Source: Luteitalea sp. (GTDB lineage Bacteria; Acidobacteriota; Vicinamibacteria; Vicinamibacterales; Vicinamibacteraceae). From it: a DNA stretch of 64,000 nucleotides. The notes beneath the pieces are model-generated. The model saw only the letters and a list, made by a program, of their open reading frames with translations, did no database searches and was not told the origin of the DNA. Shown here in pieces: positions 16,350 to 24,016 of the stretch. The position numbers and the translations under genes are program-made. The stretch spans positions 1 through 64,000 of the forward strand of contig WHTZ01000008.1 in NCBI GenBank assembly GCA_009377495.1, written 5' to 3'. Numbering within the stretch: position 1 is the stretch's first letter; each line of letters begins with the position of its first letter.

Positions 16350-18981
16350 TGCGCGGCTCCACCCGCGAGGCGCGCCACGCCGGTAGGCACGCGGCGAGCA
16401 ACGCCACGACCGTCAGGAGCACCGCCGTGGCGACTAACACGCGACGGTCCGACGCACTGGTCTCGAAGAGGAGCGACGCGAGTGCACGGCCGAGCGCATG
16501 CGCTCCCGCAATCCCGACCACCAGGCCAATGCCGACCACGACAGCCGCCTGACGCAGGACCAACGCGCGGACATGAGCGGCGGTTGCGCCGAGCGCGATC
16601 CGAATGCCGATCTCCCGCGTGCGCTGTCGTACCGCGTAAGCGAGCACGCCGTAGAGCCCAAGGGCCGCGAGCATCAGCGCCACCACCGCGAAGGCGACCA
16701 TCAACACCAACGCGAACCGCTCGCGGCTGATCTCTCGGCCAACGACCTCAGCCATTGGCGCCGTGCGATGAACCACCAGCTCTGGATCAAGGGCCGCGAC
16801 CTCAGCCAGGACGGCCGGGAGGATCCGCTCGGGTGGCAGTTCCGTTGCCACGACCTGCGAGAGCGCCCAGTTGCGGTTACTTGCGAACTGGCGGTGGGCG
16901 TGATAGACGATGAGTGTCGGTGTTCCGTAGGGGTCGAGCGTCACATCACCCACGACGCCGATGATCTCGCGCTCGAACTCTCCCAGCGATGTGATGCGCT
17001 GTCCGATCGCGTCCTCGAACGGCATATCTGGAAAAGCCCGCCGGGCAAACCTTGCACTCACCACAGCGCGCGACGGAGCGTTGGCATCGTCCCGCGCGTC
17101 GAAGGTCCGCCCGGCAAGCAGAGGAATCTCGAGCGCCGCGAAGAAGTCGCCGCTCACGGTCCGCTGCTGAATCTTGAGTGGCTGACACACGCATGTTCCG
17201 GCGAGGGGGCCACTCTCGATCTGGGTGCCCCATGGATGGTAGCTGCCGGTGGCCGGAAGGCGGGAGGTTCCGCCGGCGGCTGTCGCGCCCGGGATTGTCT
17301 CAATCCGGCGGGCCAACTCCTCCTGAAAGGCCGCGCGTTGCTCCGCATCGTAGCGGACGGTCGGAACGCTCACATCAAAGGTCAGCACACGCTCCACGCG
17401 AAAGCCAAGATCTACTTGCTGCAGGCGGTGGAAGCTGGCCATCAACGCGCCAGCGCCGACCAGCAGAGTCAGGGCGAGAGCAAGCTGTGCAGCGGCCAGG
17501 CCGCTACGGAGCCGTCCGTGCCCGCGTGCGCCTGTGGCAGACCGCGATTGCTGGCTGAGCGTCCTGTTCGGGTCTATGCCGCCGAACCGTACCGCTGGCG
17601 CGACACCGGACACGACGGCCGTGGCCAGCGTCACCGCCACGGCAAAGCCCAGCACCGCGGGGTCGAATCCGACGTCGTCGAGCCGCGGGATCCCGTCGCT
17701 GCCGAGGACTGTTAGAACGTTGACGCCGAACCCGGCCAGCACGAGCCCCAGCGACCCGCCGAGCACAGCGAGGATCCCGCTCTCGACCAAGAGCTGTCGG
17801 GCGATCCGAACACCGCCAGAACCCAGCGCTGCCCGGATCGCAAACTCGTGGAGGCGGCCTGTCGCACGCACGAGAACGAGGTTGGCTACATTCACGCACG
17901 CGACCAGGAGCACGAGTCCTACGGCGACGAGCAGCAGCTGCAGTGGGGCCCGCGAGGTCGCCACCAGATCCTCCTTCAGCGGCAGGGCGACGACCGTGTT
18001 CCTCTCCGCGCGCGGCCAGCGTTCTGCTATGGACGGATTCAGTGCGTCGAGCTCCGCCCGCGCCTGCTCCACATTCACCCCGCTCCGCAATCGGCCAATC
18101 GTGGTCACTGAGTAGTTCTGGTCAAACGTATCTCCCACCAGGTCGTACGGGAGCCAGGCATCTACGTGGCCAACCAACGGATCCTCGAAGTCCTGAGGCG
18201 CGATCCCTACGACCTCGTATGGCTCGCCGCTCAGGTGAATGGTCGCGCCAAGAATCGACGGATCGCCGTCAAAGCGCGTCCGCCACAATCCATCACTCAG
18301 CACCACACGAGGAGTGCCAACCTCGTCATCACGGTCGAATCCCGGCCCGCGTAGCGGGCCCGAGCGGAGCGTACGGAAGTAGTCGCTCGTCACCTCCAGG
18401 ACGCGGAGCCGCTCAGCCTGCCCATCCTCGACCAGATCCAGCCCCGTCTCAGAGTACGTGTAGAGCCCGGCGACGTCCTCGAAAGAGGCCGCCTCATCGC
18501 GAAGCGCCATGAGCTGCGGACCCGAGAAAGAAGCCCGAGTGGAGGGATCGTCTGGCTCCTGCAGGTATAAGCGAACGAGCTGCCCGGGCTCCTCGTAAGG
18601 TAAAGGCGCCAGCAGCACAGCCTGCACGACGCTGAACACCGCGGTCGTCCCGCCGATCCCCAATGCGAGAGTGGCGACCACAACCGCGGCGAAGCCGGGG
18701 CTGCGGCGAAGCTGTCGAAGGGCGTAGCGCACGTCCTGGGTCAATCCCTCGACCCACGCGATGCTGTTCATGTCGTAGATCTCCTGGCGCACCAACGTCG
18801 TGTTGCCGAGTTGCCGCCGTGCCGCGGTGTACGCCTCGTCGGGTGTCAGGCCCGAGCGGAGGTATCGGTCCGTCAGCAGGTCGATGTGGGCATCGAGCTC
18901 GTACCGGACGTCCTCGTCGAGGTGCCGGCGAGCCCAGGCGCAGCGGAGCCATGAGACGTACGAGAGCAGTCGCTCCCACAT
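16330..18981 (-). CDS. ADOP-type ABC transporter permease with N-terminal prefix domain
   Basis: An 883-residue permease. Residues 1-75 form the helical ADOP prefix domain (LDEDVRYELDAHIDLLTDRYLRSG and a following DEAYTAARRQLG). Then come two MacB-type halves: first helix near ALRQLRRSPGFAAVVVATLALGI, repeat REIGIRIALGA near 790, and closing PAWRASRVEPRIAIQEE. It is one base from the stop of the PadR gene upstream and certainly cotranscribed with it. The family's role is proposed to be membrane-protein or macrolide-type transport, but the ATPase partner and cargo are not known. It differs from the 13206 gene in keeping the prefix domain. Confidence 0.88.
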   Translation of the reverse strand: MWERLLSYVSWLRCAWARRHLDEDVRYELDAHIDLLTDRYLRSGLTPDEAYTAARRQLGNTTLVRQEIYDMNSIAWVEGLTQDVRYALRQLRRSPGFAAVVVATLALGIGGTTAVFSVVQAVLLAPLPYEEPGQLVRLYLQEPDDPSTRASFSGPQLMALRDEAASFEDVAGLYTYSETGLDLVEDGQAERLRVLEVTSDYFRTLRSGPLRGPGFDRDDEVGTPRVVLSDGLWRTRFDGDPSILGATIHLSGEPYEVVGIAPQDFEDPLVGHVDAWLPYDLVGDTFDQNYSVTTIGRLRSGVNVEQARAELDALNPSIAERWPRAERNTVVALPLKEDLVATSRAPLQLLLVAVGLVLLVACVNVANLVLVRATGRLHEFAIRAALGSGGVRIARQLLVESGILAVLGGSLGLVLAGFGVNVLTVLGSDGIPRLDDVGFDPAVLGFAVAVTLATAVVSGVAPAVRFGGIDPNRTLSQQSRSATGARGHGRLRSGLAAAQLALALTLLVGAGALMASFHRLQQVDLGFRVERVLTFDVSVPTVRYDAEQRAAFQEELARRIETIPGATAAGGTSRLPATGSYHPWGTQIESGPLAGTCVCQPLKIQQRTVSGDFFAALEIPLLAGRTFDARDDANAPSRAVVSARFARRAFPDMPFEDAIGQRITSLGEFEREIIGVVGDVTLDPYGTPTLIVYHAHRQFASNRNWALSQVVATELPPERILPAVLAEVAALDPELVVHRTAPMAEVVGREISRERFALVLMVAFAVVALMLAALGLYGVLAYAVRQRTREIGIRIALGATAAHVRALVLRQAAVVVGIGLVVGIAGAHALGRALASLLFETSASDRRVLVATAVLLTVVALLAACLPAWRASRVEPRIAIQEE

Positions 18982-18982
18982 G

Positions 18983-19345
18983 TCAGGGCTGCTCCCCGGT
19001 GAGCCGGAGGCGAGCGATCACGCCCACGATGCGATCCCAGTTCTCGACTTCACGTGCCAGTTGCCGGCGGCCCGCGTTGGTGATCGCGTAGAACTTGGCC
19101 TTCCGGTTGTTCTCGGAGGCACCCCAGCTCGCCGAGATCCAGCGGTGATGCTGAAGCCGCATGAGCGACGCGTACACGGTGCCCTCGTTCAACCGCAGGA
19201 TGTCGTCGCTGATCTGCTCGATGCGCCGGGCGATCCCGTATCCGTGCTGCGGCCCCAGGCTGTCGAGCGTCTGGAGCACCATCAAGTCGAGGGTGCCTTG
19301 CAGCACGTCCAGGCGTGTCGAGGAGGTTGTCGTATCTTTGGTCAC
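18983..19345 (-). CDS. PadR family transcriptional regulator of the ADOP permease
   Basis: A 120-residue PadR protein: LDVLQGTLDLMVLQTLDSLGP then HGYGIARRIEQISDD, a wing (RWISASWGASENNRKAKFYAI) and a basic amphipathic helix. It sits immediately upstream of the ADOP gene with one base between stop and start, the standard PadR-ADOP cassette. The GTG at 19345 is chosen because it lies eight bases after a TATTCT -10 box; an earlier GTG at 19369 would lie between the -35 and -10 boxes and so outside the transcript. It probably represses its own operon through the palindrome at 19365-19391. Confidence 0.8.
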   Translation of the reverse strand: MTKDTTTSSTRLDVLQGTLDLMVLQTLDSLGPQHGYGIARRIEQISDDILRLNEGTVYASLMRLQHHRWISASWGASENNRKAKFYAITNAGRRQLAREVENWDRIVGVIARLRLTGEQP

Positions 19346-19353
19346 TGCAAAGG

Positions 19354-19391
19354 AGAATACCAACCACACCTTTGCGATGTCAATAGGTGTG
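19354..19391 (-). promoter_or_regulatory. PadR-ADOP operon promoter with palindromic operator
   Basis: On the minus strand TTGACA (19383-19378) and TATTCT (19359-19354) are 18 bp apart. A perfect 7-bp inverted repeat, CACACCT (19365-19371) and AGGTGTG (19385-19391), flanks the -35 box. A regulator bound there would block RNA polymerase, which fits PadR autoregulation. The boxes and dyad are read directly; the regulator assignment is inference. Confidence 0.6.
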
Positions 19392-19601
19392 CTTCAGCGG
19401 GGTGCTTAACGGAAATGGGGGTCGCGAGATCTGGAGGGTCGGAAAAAGGGGACAGGCCCCTTTTTCGAGAACCAACGCCGACGAAAAAGGGGCCTGTCCC
19501 CTTTTTCTCAGCCGGCGACGCCGTCCGCCGTCGCTGTCAGTGGGGCCTACAACGACGTACCCGGCCGCGACCCCCAGAACCGTTAAGCACCCGCTTCAGC
19601 G
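19391..19601. mobile_element. MITE-like element of 193 bp with 9-bp target duplication and nested hairpins
   Basis: GCTTCAGCG occurs at 19391-19399 and 19593-19601 as a 9-bp direct repeat. Between them (19400-19592) are 27-bp terminal inverted repeats starting GGGTGCTTAACGG, with three mismatches. The centre carries two exact inverted 25-bp copies of a palindrome (19442-19466 and 19483-19507) built on AAAAAGGGG and CCCCTTTTT. There is no transposase gene, so it is a non-autonomous element. The family of the helper transposase is not known to me. The nested hairpins could also terminate transcripts in both directions. Confidence 0.75.
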
Positions 19602-19621
19602 GCACTGGTGGCAGCCACGGC

Positions 19622-19650
19622 TTGACGTGCGCGCAGCCCCGAGTCATATT
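19622..19650 (+). promoter_or_regulatory. Promoter of the VapBC-like module, leaderless type
   Basis: TTGACG (19622-19627) and CATATT (19645-19650) are 17 bp apart. Six bases (ACTTCT) separate the -10 box from the ATG at 19657, so the antitoxin mRNA would begin at its start codon. It begins just outside the MITE-like element. Confidence 0.5.
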
Positions 19651-19656
19651 ACTTCT

Positions 19657-19887
19657 ATGGCACTCGCACGAATGAAGGCGACCACGATCGCCCTCGACCC
19701 GGAGGTGGACCAGCTGCTCACGCGAGCCGCGCGCGAGCGCGGCGTTTCGCGGGCGGAGTTCATCCGCCAGCAGCTCGCCCTGGTGCTGGAGCAGTACCGT
19801 CGCCATCCCAAGCCGCGAAGCGCGGGCATTATCCGATCGTTGTCCGAGCGCGGCGACGAGCGCGAGCTGTTCGGTGGCCGTCGGTAA
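19657..19887 (+). CDS. Ribbon-helix-helix antitoxin, VapB-like
   Basis: A 76-residue protein. The N-terminal half (MKATTIALDPEVDQLLTRAARERG, then VSRAEFIRQQLALVLEQ) is a classic ribbon-helix-helix DNA-binding fold. The basic, flexible C-terminus (about 50-76) would wrap the toxin. It overlaps the downstream PIN-domain toxin gene by 14 bp, indicating coupled translation. It should repress its own promoter together with the toxin. An in-frame extension upstream to 19387 runs through the MITE-like element and is not credible. Confidence 0.8.
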   Translation: MALARMKATTIALDPEVDQLLTRAARERGVSRAEFIRQQLALVLEQYRRHPKPRSAGIIRSLSERGDERELFGGRR

Positions 19888-20320
19888 CACGGCGGCGTTG
19901 ATCTGCGATACGGGAGCGCTCCTCGACTACCTCGTTGAAAGCGCGCCGGACCATCGGCGCTTTCGGGACGCCATCGGGCAGGCGCGCACGCGCTACGTTC
20001 CAGGCCTGGTCCTGGCGGAGGTGGACTACTTCCTGCGCAACGAGCGGTCAGCCATGAAGGTGTTCATGGATGACGTCGCGCGCGGGGCATTCACCTACGC
20101 GCCCCCCGCCCTCGATCAACTCTCGCGGGCCATGGAAATCGACCGGCGCTACGCGGATCTCGGCCTTGGCCTCGTGGATGCGTCTGTCGTGGCGCTCGCC
20201 GAAGACCTCGGCATCCGCCGCCTTGCGACGCGAGACGTCCGGCACTTCGCGGCCGTCCGGCTGCGCGATGGCAGCGCGTTCGAGCTGGTTGTTCACCCGA
20301 CGGACCCGGACCAATCCTGA
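19874..20320 (+). CDS. PIN-domain toxin, VapC-like ribonuclease
   Basis: A 148-residue PIN-domain protein. The acidic metal-binding set is visible: Asp12 in ICDTGALLDYL, Glu49 in VLAEVDYFL, Asp102 in GLVDASVVALAE and Asp121 in LATRDVRHF. VapC toxins are Mg-dependent endoribonucleases that cut tRNA or rRNA; the target here is unknown. The GTG at 19874 lies inside the end of the antitoxin gene. All four acidic residues are kept, so the toxin is probably active. The module stands directly beside the MITE-like element. Confidence 0.85.
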   Translation: MAVGNTAALICDTGALLDYLVESAPDHRRFRDAIGQARTRYVPGLVLAEVDYFLRNERSAMKVFMDDVARGAFTYAPPALDQLSRAMEIDRRYADLGLGLVDASVVALAEDLGIRRLATRDVRHFAAVRLRDGSAFELVVHPTDPDQS

Positions 20321-20371
20321 CTGCGCTCGCGTGGGAGTTGCCTCGCGGGCGTATACTTTGAAGAGGTGCCT

Positions 20372-20722
20372 ATGCGGGTCGATGAGTTCTCATTCGGTCA
20401 CATCACCATCGACGGTGTGAGGTACGACCACGATGTGGTGATCGACCACGGGAAGATCCTGAGGCGCAAGAAGAAGCCGTCCAAGAAATTTCGCGACGAC
20501 TTCGGGCATACGCCGCTGTCGGCGAAAGAGGAGATTCCCTGGGACTGCCGCCGGCTGGTCGTTGGCACCGGAGCTTACGGTAACCTACCCGTCATGGATG
20601 ACGTGAAGCAGGAGGCTGTGCGACGCGCGATCGACCTGGTGATCGTGCCGACTGCCGAGGCCATTCGCCTGGTGGGGAAGGCCGCAAAGGACACGAACGC
20701 AGTCCTGCACGTGACCTGCTGA
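20372..20722 (+). CDS. Mth938-like (DUF498) domain protein
   Basis: A 116-residue protein of the Mth938/NDUFAF3 fold. The N-terminal part (FGHITIDGVRYDHDVVI) is followed by a lysine-rich loop and the characteristic VVGTGAYGNLPVMDDV, with a C-terminal IRLVGKAAKDTNAVLHVTC. Eukaryotic relatives help assemble respiratory complex I; the bacterial role is not established. The ATG at 20372 has GAGG seven bases upstream. A TATACT box lies about 14 bases before the start. It is a single-gene unit between the VapC gene and a convergent membrane-protein gene. Confidence 0.75.
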   Translation: MRVDEFSFGHITIDGVRYDHDVVIDHGKILRRKKKPSKKFRDDFGHTPLSAKEEIPWDCRRLVVGTGAYGNLPVMDDVKQEAVRRAIDLVIVPTAEAIRLVGKAAKDTNAVLHVTC

Positions 20723-20727
20723 TCCAC

Positions 20728-21231
20728 TCACGGATCCCGTTGGACGAACTCGCGGGCTGCGACCCTGGAGGCCGAGCGTCGGACCTTCTTCGGAACCCGC
20801 CAACGCTGCACGCGCCGCGAGAAGGTGACGCTCATAGGGCCGCCCGTGCTCGTCTGTCTCGTCGCGACGAGCTCGGAATGGTGCCAGCGTCCGGAGAGAT
20901 TCCGGTAGTACACGTGAATCGTCGCGCCAACCATGGGGGAGCTTGCCAGAAGGAAACGTCCCTGCGCGCCGGCTGCGATTCCGCTGATCTGCTCGAGCTC
21001 GTTCGGGAGCGCCTTCCCGGTCGCGACCACGTTGAGCGCAACGCCTCGCCCGCAGTTCGCGAGGATGAGGTAGTCTTGCGCCACGTGCCCGACGATCACG
21101 GGTGTCTCGGCCGAGTCCCAAAGACGCCACGCACGGTACGTGAAGGCGATCACCGCGAAACAGGTTGCGAGCAACACGAAGAACGTCGGCGGATCTGCAG
21201 GCGGCCACCAATCGGTCCAGAGAGTCTCCAT
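20728..21231 (-). CDS. Hypothetical single-span membrane protein
   Basis: A 167-residue protein with one strong membrane helix near the N-terminus (about residues 16-33, FFVLLATCFAVIAFTYRA). The rest is beta-rich (VIVGHVAQDYLILANCGRGVALNVVATG) and ends in a very basic tail (RRVQRWRVPKKVRRSASRV). AGGTGAGG precedes the ATG. No family was recognised. The soluble part probably lies in the cytoplasm given the basic tail, but topology is not certain. It is convergent with the Mth938-like gene, five bases apart. Confidence 0.55.
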   Translation of the reverse strand: METLWTDWWPPADPPTFFVLLATCFAVIAFTYRAWRLWDSAETPVIVGHVAQDYLILANCGRGVALNVVATGKALPNELEQISGIAAGAQGRFLLASSPMVGATIHVYYRNLSGRWHHSELVATRQTSTGGPMSVTFSRRVQRWRVPKKVRRSASRVAAREFVQRDP

Positions 21232-21333
21232 TCCTCACCTTTCTTGAGTCGAAAATCGACAACCTGAAGCGTGACAAAATAGATGACGAGCTGAATCGCA
21301 CGACGGGAGCATAGCGCACAGCGCCGCTGCAGC

Positions 21334-22149
21334 ATGCCGCAAATTGCGGGTACGTACGTCACGGAGTGGAACGATGGCACCGCGCGCCGGCTTGCCGACG
21401 CGGTGGTCGTCGAGGCGCCGCTCGAGGTGCGCGTCAACGGGACGCCAGTTGTGGTGACCATGCGTACGCCAGGGCATGATGAGGAGCTCGCCGCGGGATG
21501 GTTGTTCACAGAGGGCTTCATCCGTGATCGGCGCGCTCTCGCGGGCATCGCTGCCGCGCCGGACGCGGCGGACGATGTAGTCGAGGTCACGCTGCACGAG
21601 AGCGTGGCGTTCGATCCAGAGACGCGGGTCCGTCGCGTCATCGCCACGTCCGGTTGCGGTCTGTGTGGCGTGGTGGAACGCGGCGCCGTGCGGGTACCCG
21701 GACTGACGCGGGTGACCTCTCAGCTACCGCTAGACCCAAATGTGCTGTGTGGGTTGCCGGCGGTGCTGCGCCACGCGCAAACGGTGTTCGCGCGAACCGG
21801 TGGCCTGCACGCCGCAGCGCTGTTTCAGGCCGACGGCGCGCTCCTCGTGATTCGCGAAGACGTCGGTCGCCACAATGCTGTCGACAAGGCGGTGGGCTGG
21901 GCGCTGGTGGAAGGCCGCGTGCCGCTGGCAACGTCCGTTTTGCTCGTGAGCGGACGAGGCGGCTACGAGATTATTCAAAAGGCGTGTGCGGCCGGTGTGC
22001 CCATCATCGCGGCGGTGTCAGCGCCGTCGAGCTTGGCGGTTGCGCTGGCGCGTGAGCTCGACGTCACCCTCGTGGGATTTCTGCGTGACCGCCGGTTCCT
22101 CGTCTACGCAGGCAGCCAGCGTCTTGGGCTTGGAACGTCCGGAGCCTAG
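21334..22149 (+). CDS. fdhD: Formate dehydrogenase accessory sulfurtransferase FdhD
   Basis: A 271-residue FdhD protein. The catalytic C-x2-C lies in TSGCGLCG (Cys108, Cys111), preceded by PGHDEELAAGWLFTEGFI and followed by HAAALFQADGALLVIREDVGRHNAVDKAVG, all family hallmarks. FdhD moves sulfur from IscS to the molybdenum cofactor and is needed for active formate dehydrogenase. No formate dehydrogenase subunit is in the window, so its partner must lie elsewhere. It is transcribed alone and converges on the immunity gene with nine bases between stops. Confidence 0.92.
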   Translation: MPQIAGTYVTEWNDGTARRLADAVVVEAPLEVRVNGTPVVVTMRTPGHDEELAAGWLFTEGFIRDRRALAGIAAAPDAADDVVEVTLHESVAFDPETRVRRVIATSGCGLCGVVERGAVRVPGLTRVTSQLPLDPNVLCGLPAVLRHAQTVFARTGGLHAAALFQADGALLVIREDVGRHNAVDKAVGWALVEGRVPLATSVLLVSGRGGYEIIQKACAAGVPIIAAVSAPSSLAVALARELDVTLVGFLRDRRFLVYAGSQRLGLGTSGA

Positions 22150-22158
22150 CGCGGGCCG

Positions 22159-22494
22159 TCACGCTGGAGCGCGCAGCACATTGCGAAGCTCCGCCAGACT
22201 GCGCGGTGCCCACGCCGAACCAAACTCCTGCACGAGGATCTTCCGGATCGCGGTGATTGTGGCACCATCGACCAAGCGGAGAAACCGCTCAACCTCGCGA
22301 TCGAATCGCGTGCGCTCCTCGTCCGACGCGTCGCATCGGTACGCAGCAACGGCCTGATGCGCCGAGCCGTGCTCAACGGCGTAGTCCTCGTGCAAGTAGC
22401 CCTGCACTACCAGCGCGAGCTCCGGGAAATCCTCGACGGCAGTCGGCGGCGCCGGCCGCTCGGCCGTCCGCTTTCGAGCCTTGCGGGACGTCAC
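22159..22494 (-). CDS. CdiI-like immunity protein
   Basis: A 111-residue acidic-to-basic protein. The central segment (FPELALVVQGYLHEDYAVEHGSA, then a helix with FDREVERFLRLVDGA) matches the CdiI_2-type immunity family linked to contact-dependent growth inhibition. A lysine/arginine-rich leader precedes it and no signal peptide is seen, so it should act in the cytoplasm. Its ATG overlaps the stop of the RNase A-like toxin gene (ATGA at 22494-22491). The tight coupling makes it the obvious protector against that toxin. Specific binding is inferred from position and family only. Confidence 0.7.
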   Translation of the reverse strand: MTSRKARKRTAERPAPPTAVEDFPELALVVQGYLHEDYAVEHGSAHQAVAAYRCDASDEERTRFDREVERFLRLVDGATITAIRKILVQEFGSAWAPRSLAELRNVLRAPA

Positions 22495-22982
22495 GATTGC
22501 CCCTCTGGATAGGCGGTCAGCACGAAGAACATGCCGAGGCCGTCATCCCATCTCAACACGATACGAGCGCGCCAGCAGGCTTGGGTGCGCCGTTCACCAC
22601 GCCGGAGTGAGCGGCCAATTGGGTCGTCTGGATCGCCACGAAACTGAACCACGAGATTTGGACGACGCCCGCGACGCCGGGCCCAGCGTTCGATCTGCGC
22701 GCGCGAGGCTGCGATCGCCGACGCAACGACGCGCTCCGCCGTCTCGCGGTCGTCAAAGGTGGACGCTGCAGCGATCTCTTCTCGATCGAGTCGCGCGCGC
22801 AGATCCCCATCGGAGAGGCCGACGTGGCGCGCGAGCGTGTGGCCGCCGTGCGCCTCGTCCCACGCCAGGTCAGCGTCACGTGAACGACTCGCGGTGTCTG
22901 GTGGTGTCGCAAGCTGACAGGCCGCGCAGAGGCTCGAGAGGACGAGCGCGACGATCCATCGATGACGCGTTACTGTGAGCAT
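22491..22982 (-). CDS. RNase A-like toxin domain lipoprotein
   Basis: A 163-residue protein with a signal peptide ending in a lipobox-like LCAAC (Cys22). The remainder is one domain of the bacterial RNase A type used as a CdiA C-terminal toxin: GGHTLARHVG (His48), LRARLDREEIAAASTFDDRETAERV, and the closing FVLTAYPE (Thr156, Tyr158). In studied CdiA-type RNases a His, an Arg, a Thr and a Tyr form the active site; His, Thr and Tyr are here and Arg62 or Arg64 may serve. There is no delivery domain, so it is free-standing. The ATG at 22982 lies 13 bp inside the upstream gene. Confidence 0.75.
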   Translation of the reverse strand: MLTVTRHRWIVALVLSSLCAACQLATPPDTASRSRDADLAWDEAHGGHTLARHVGLSDGDLRARLDREEIAAASTFDDRETAERVVASAIAASRAQIERWARRRGRRPNLVVQFRGDPDDPIGRSLRRGERRTQACWRARIVLRWDDGLGMFFVLTAYPEGQS

Positions 22983-23989
22983 ACGCCCGCGGTCGTTGCG
23001 AATAGCGGCTCGAGCTTCCGTGATGCGGGGTCGAGGATCTCGTACTGCTCGTGGCCCCAGGTGGACCACTGTACGACCCACAGCCGTTTCGCGTTCAGAT
23101 GAAGGACGCCAAGTGGATGCATAATCGCGACCGAGTTGTAGTCACAGGCCGTGACCTCGGCCCCGATACGAGCGGCGGCAACGCGATCGCTCTTGTCGGC
23201 GTGTACCCACCCGTGGATGAACGATAGGACATCGCAGTCTGCGTCCCGGTCACCCGGCTGTCGCTTGTACCGTTTCGTGGCTTCGACGTAATAGATGCGG
23301 TTGCCCGATGTGCGCGCACCGGGTGCGGCGTAGACGGCCTCTAGCGTGGGGGATGTTCGCTGGCGGACCTCCTTCGCCGTGGGATGGCGCCAGCGGAATC
23401 CTTCCTGTCGCTCGATTGCTTTCTGCTCTTGCTCGGTCATGGCGGCGGCCAGCTCGCGGGCGAGGCGCCGCCACGTTGGCGTGTCAGACGTCAGGATCTC
23501 GACGGGCTCGACGGTCGCATCACCGGTCCAGGCGAGGCCTTCCTTGGGATACGGCTGCACCTCCGGCGGCGGTGGCGGCGTGGCTGCTCGATAGTCCGTC
23601 AGCAGTGCCGTCTGCTGTTGGCACTGGACGGGCACCCAAATCGGGCTCTCGACGTCGAGCGACCTGGCCCGTCCCTCGAGCGGCTGAAAGTGCCACTGGG
23701 TCTGCGGTTGCTCATCCGGCCACCAGTCGGATGGCACCGCATCGAGCGTCGCGGGAACGTCCGCGCGGCGCGTGGCTTCAGGCCAAGATCGCTGGAACTT
23801 CTCTCCGGTGAACGTGGCAAACGGCACGAGGACACCATCGCGACGCACGACGGCCAGCGTGAAGGTCGGGGAGGAGCGGGACTCCAGCCCACGCGGGCCG
23901 CCCGCGTGCAAACCCCGCTCTGCAACGAGCGGGATGCTCGTGACGATCAACCCCAGCACGAGGCCGATCGACGCTACGCATGTGCGCAT
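22970..23989 (-). CDS. Secreted protein of unknown function, first gene of the toxin-immunity operon
   Basis: A 339-residue protein with a signal peptide (about residues 1-23). Visible features are a proline run (PPPPPEVQPYPKEG), a helical charged stretch (about 170-205) and a C-terminal region with DADCDVLSFIHGWVH, then ACDYNSVAIMHPLG and VQWSTWGHEQYEILDP. Cysteines at VQC, DADC, TAC and GVC could form disulfides. I do not recognise the family. It overlaps the RNase A-like gene, so it is cotranscribed with it; whether it helps export, anchors or activates the toxin is unknown. Its ATG follows a TATAAT box after six bases. Confidence 0.65.
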   Translation of the reverse strand: MRTCVASIGLVLGLIVTSIPLVAERGLHAGGPRGLESRSSPTFTLAVVRRDGVLVPFATFTGEKFQRSWPEATRRADVPATLDAVPSDWWPDEQPQTQWHFQPLEGRARSLDVESPIWVPVQCQQQTALLTDYRAATPPPPPEVQPYPKEGLAWTGDATVEPVEILTSDTPTWRRLARELAAAMTEQEQKAIERQEGFRWRHPTAKEVRQRTSPTLEAVYAAPGARTSGNRIYYVEATKRYKRQPGDRDADCDVLSFIHGWVHADKSDRVAAARIGAEVTACDYNSVAIMHPLGVLHLNAKRLWVVQWSTWGHEQYEILDPASRKLEPLFATTAGVCSQ

Positions 23990-23995
23990 GACGGA

Positions 23996-24003
23996 ATTAT
24001 AAT
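23996..24003. promoter_or_regulatory. Bidirectional overlapping -10 boxes
   Basis: ATTATAAT contains TATAAT on the plus strand (23998-24003) and TATAAT on the minus strand (24001-23996). The minus-strand box is six bases from the ATG at 23989. The plus-strand box precedes the radical SAM gene at 24017. No good -35 box was found on either side, so polymerase recognition would rely on the perfect -10 or an activator. Confidence 0.5.
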
Positions 24004-24016
24004 CACGGAGGCTAGT

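Noticed and set aside
19387-19656. Extension of the VapB-like antitoxin through the MITE
   Set aside because: It translates the element's hairpins; the antitoxin fold begins at 19657 with its own promoter.
23384-24016. Upstream in-frame extension of the radical SAM gene (211 codons)
   Set aside because: It is antisense to the secreted-protein gene, and the ATG at 24017 has a strong ribosome-binding site and the family N-terminus.
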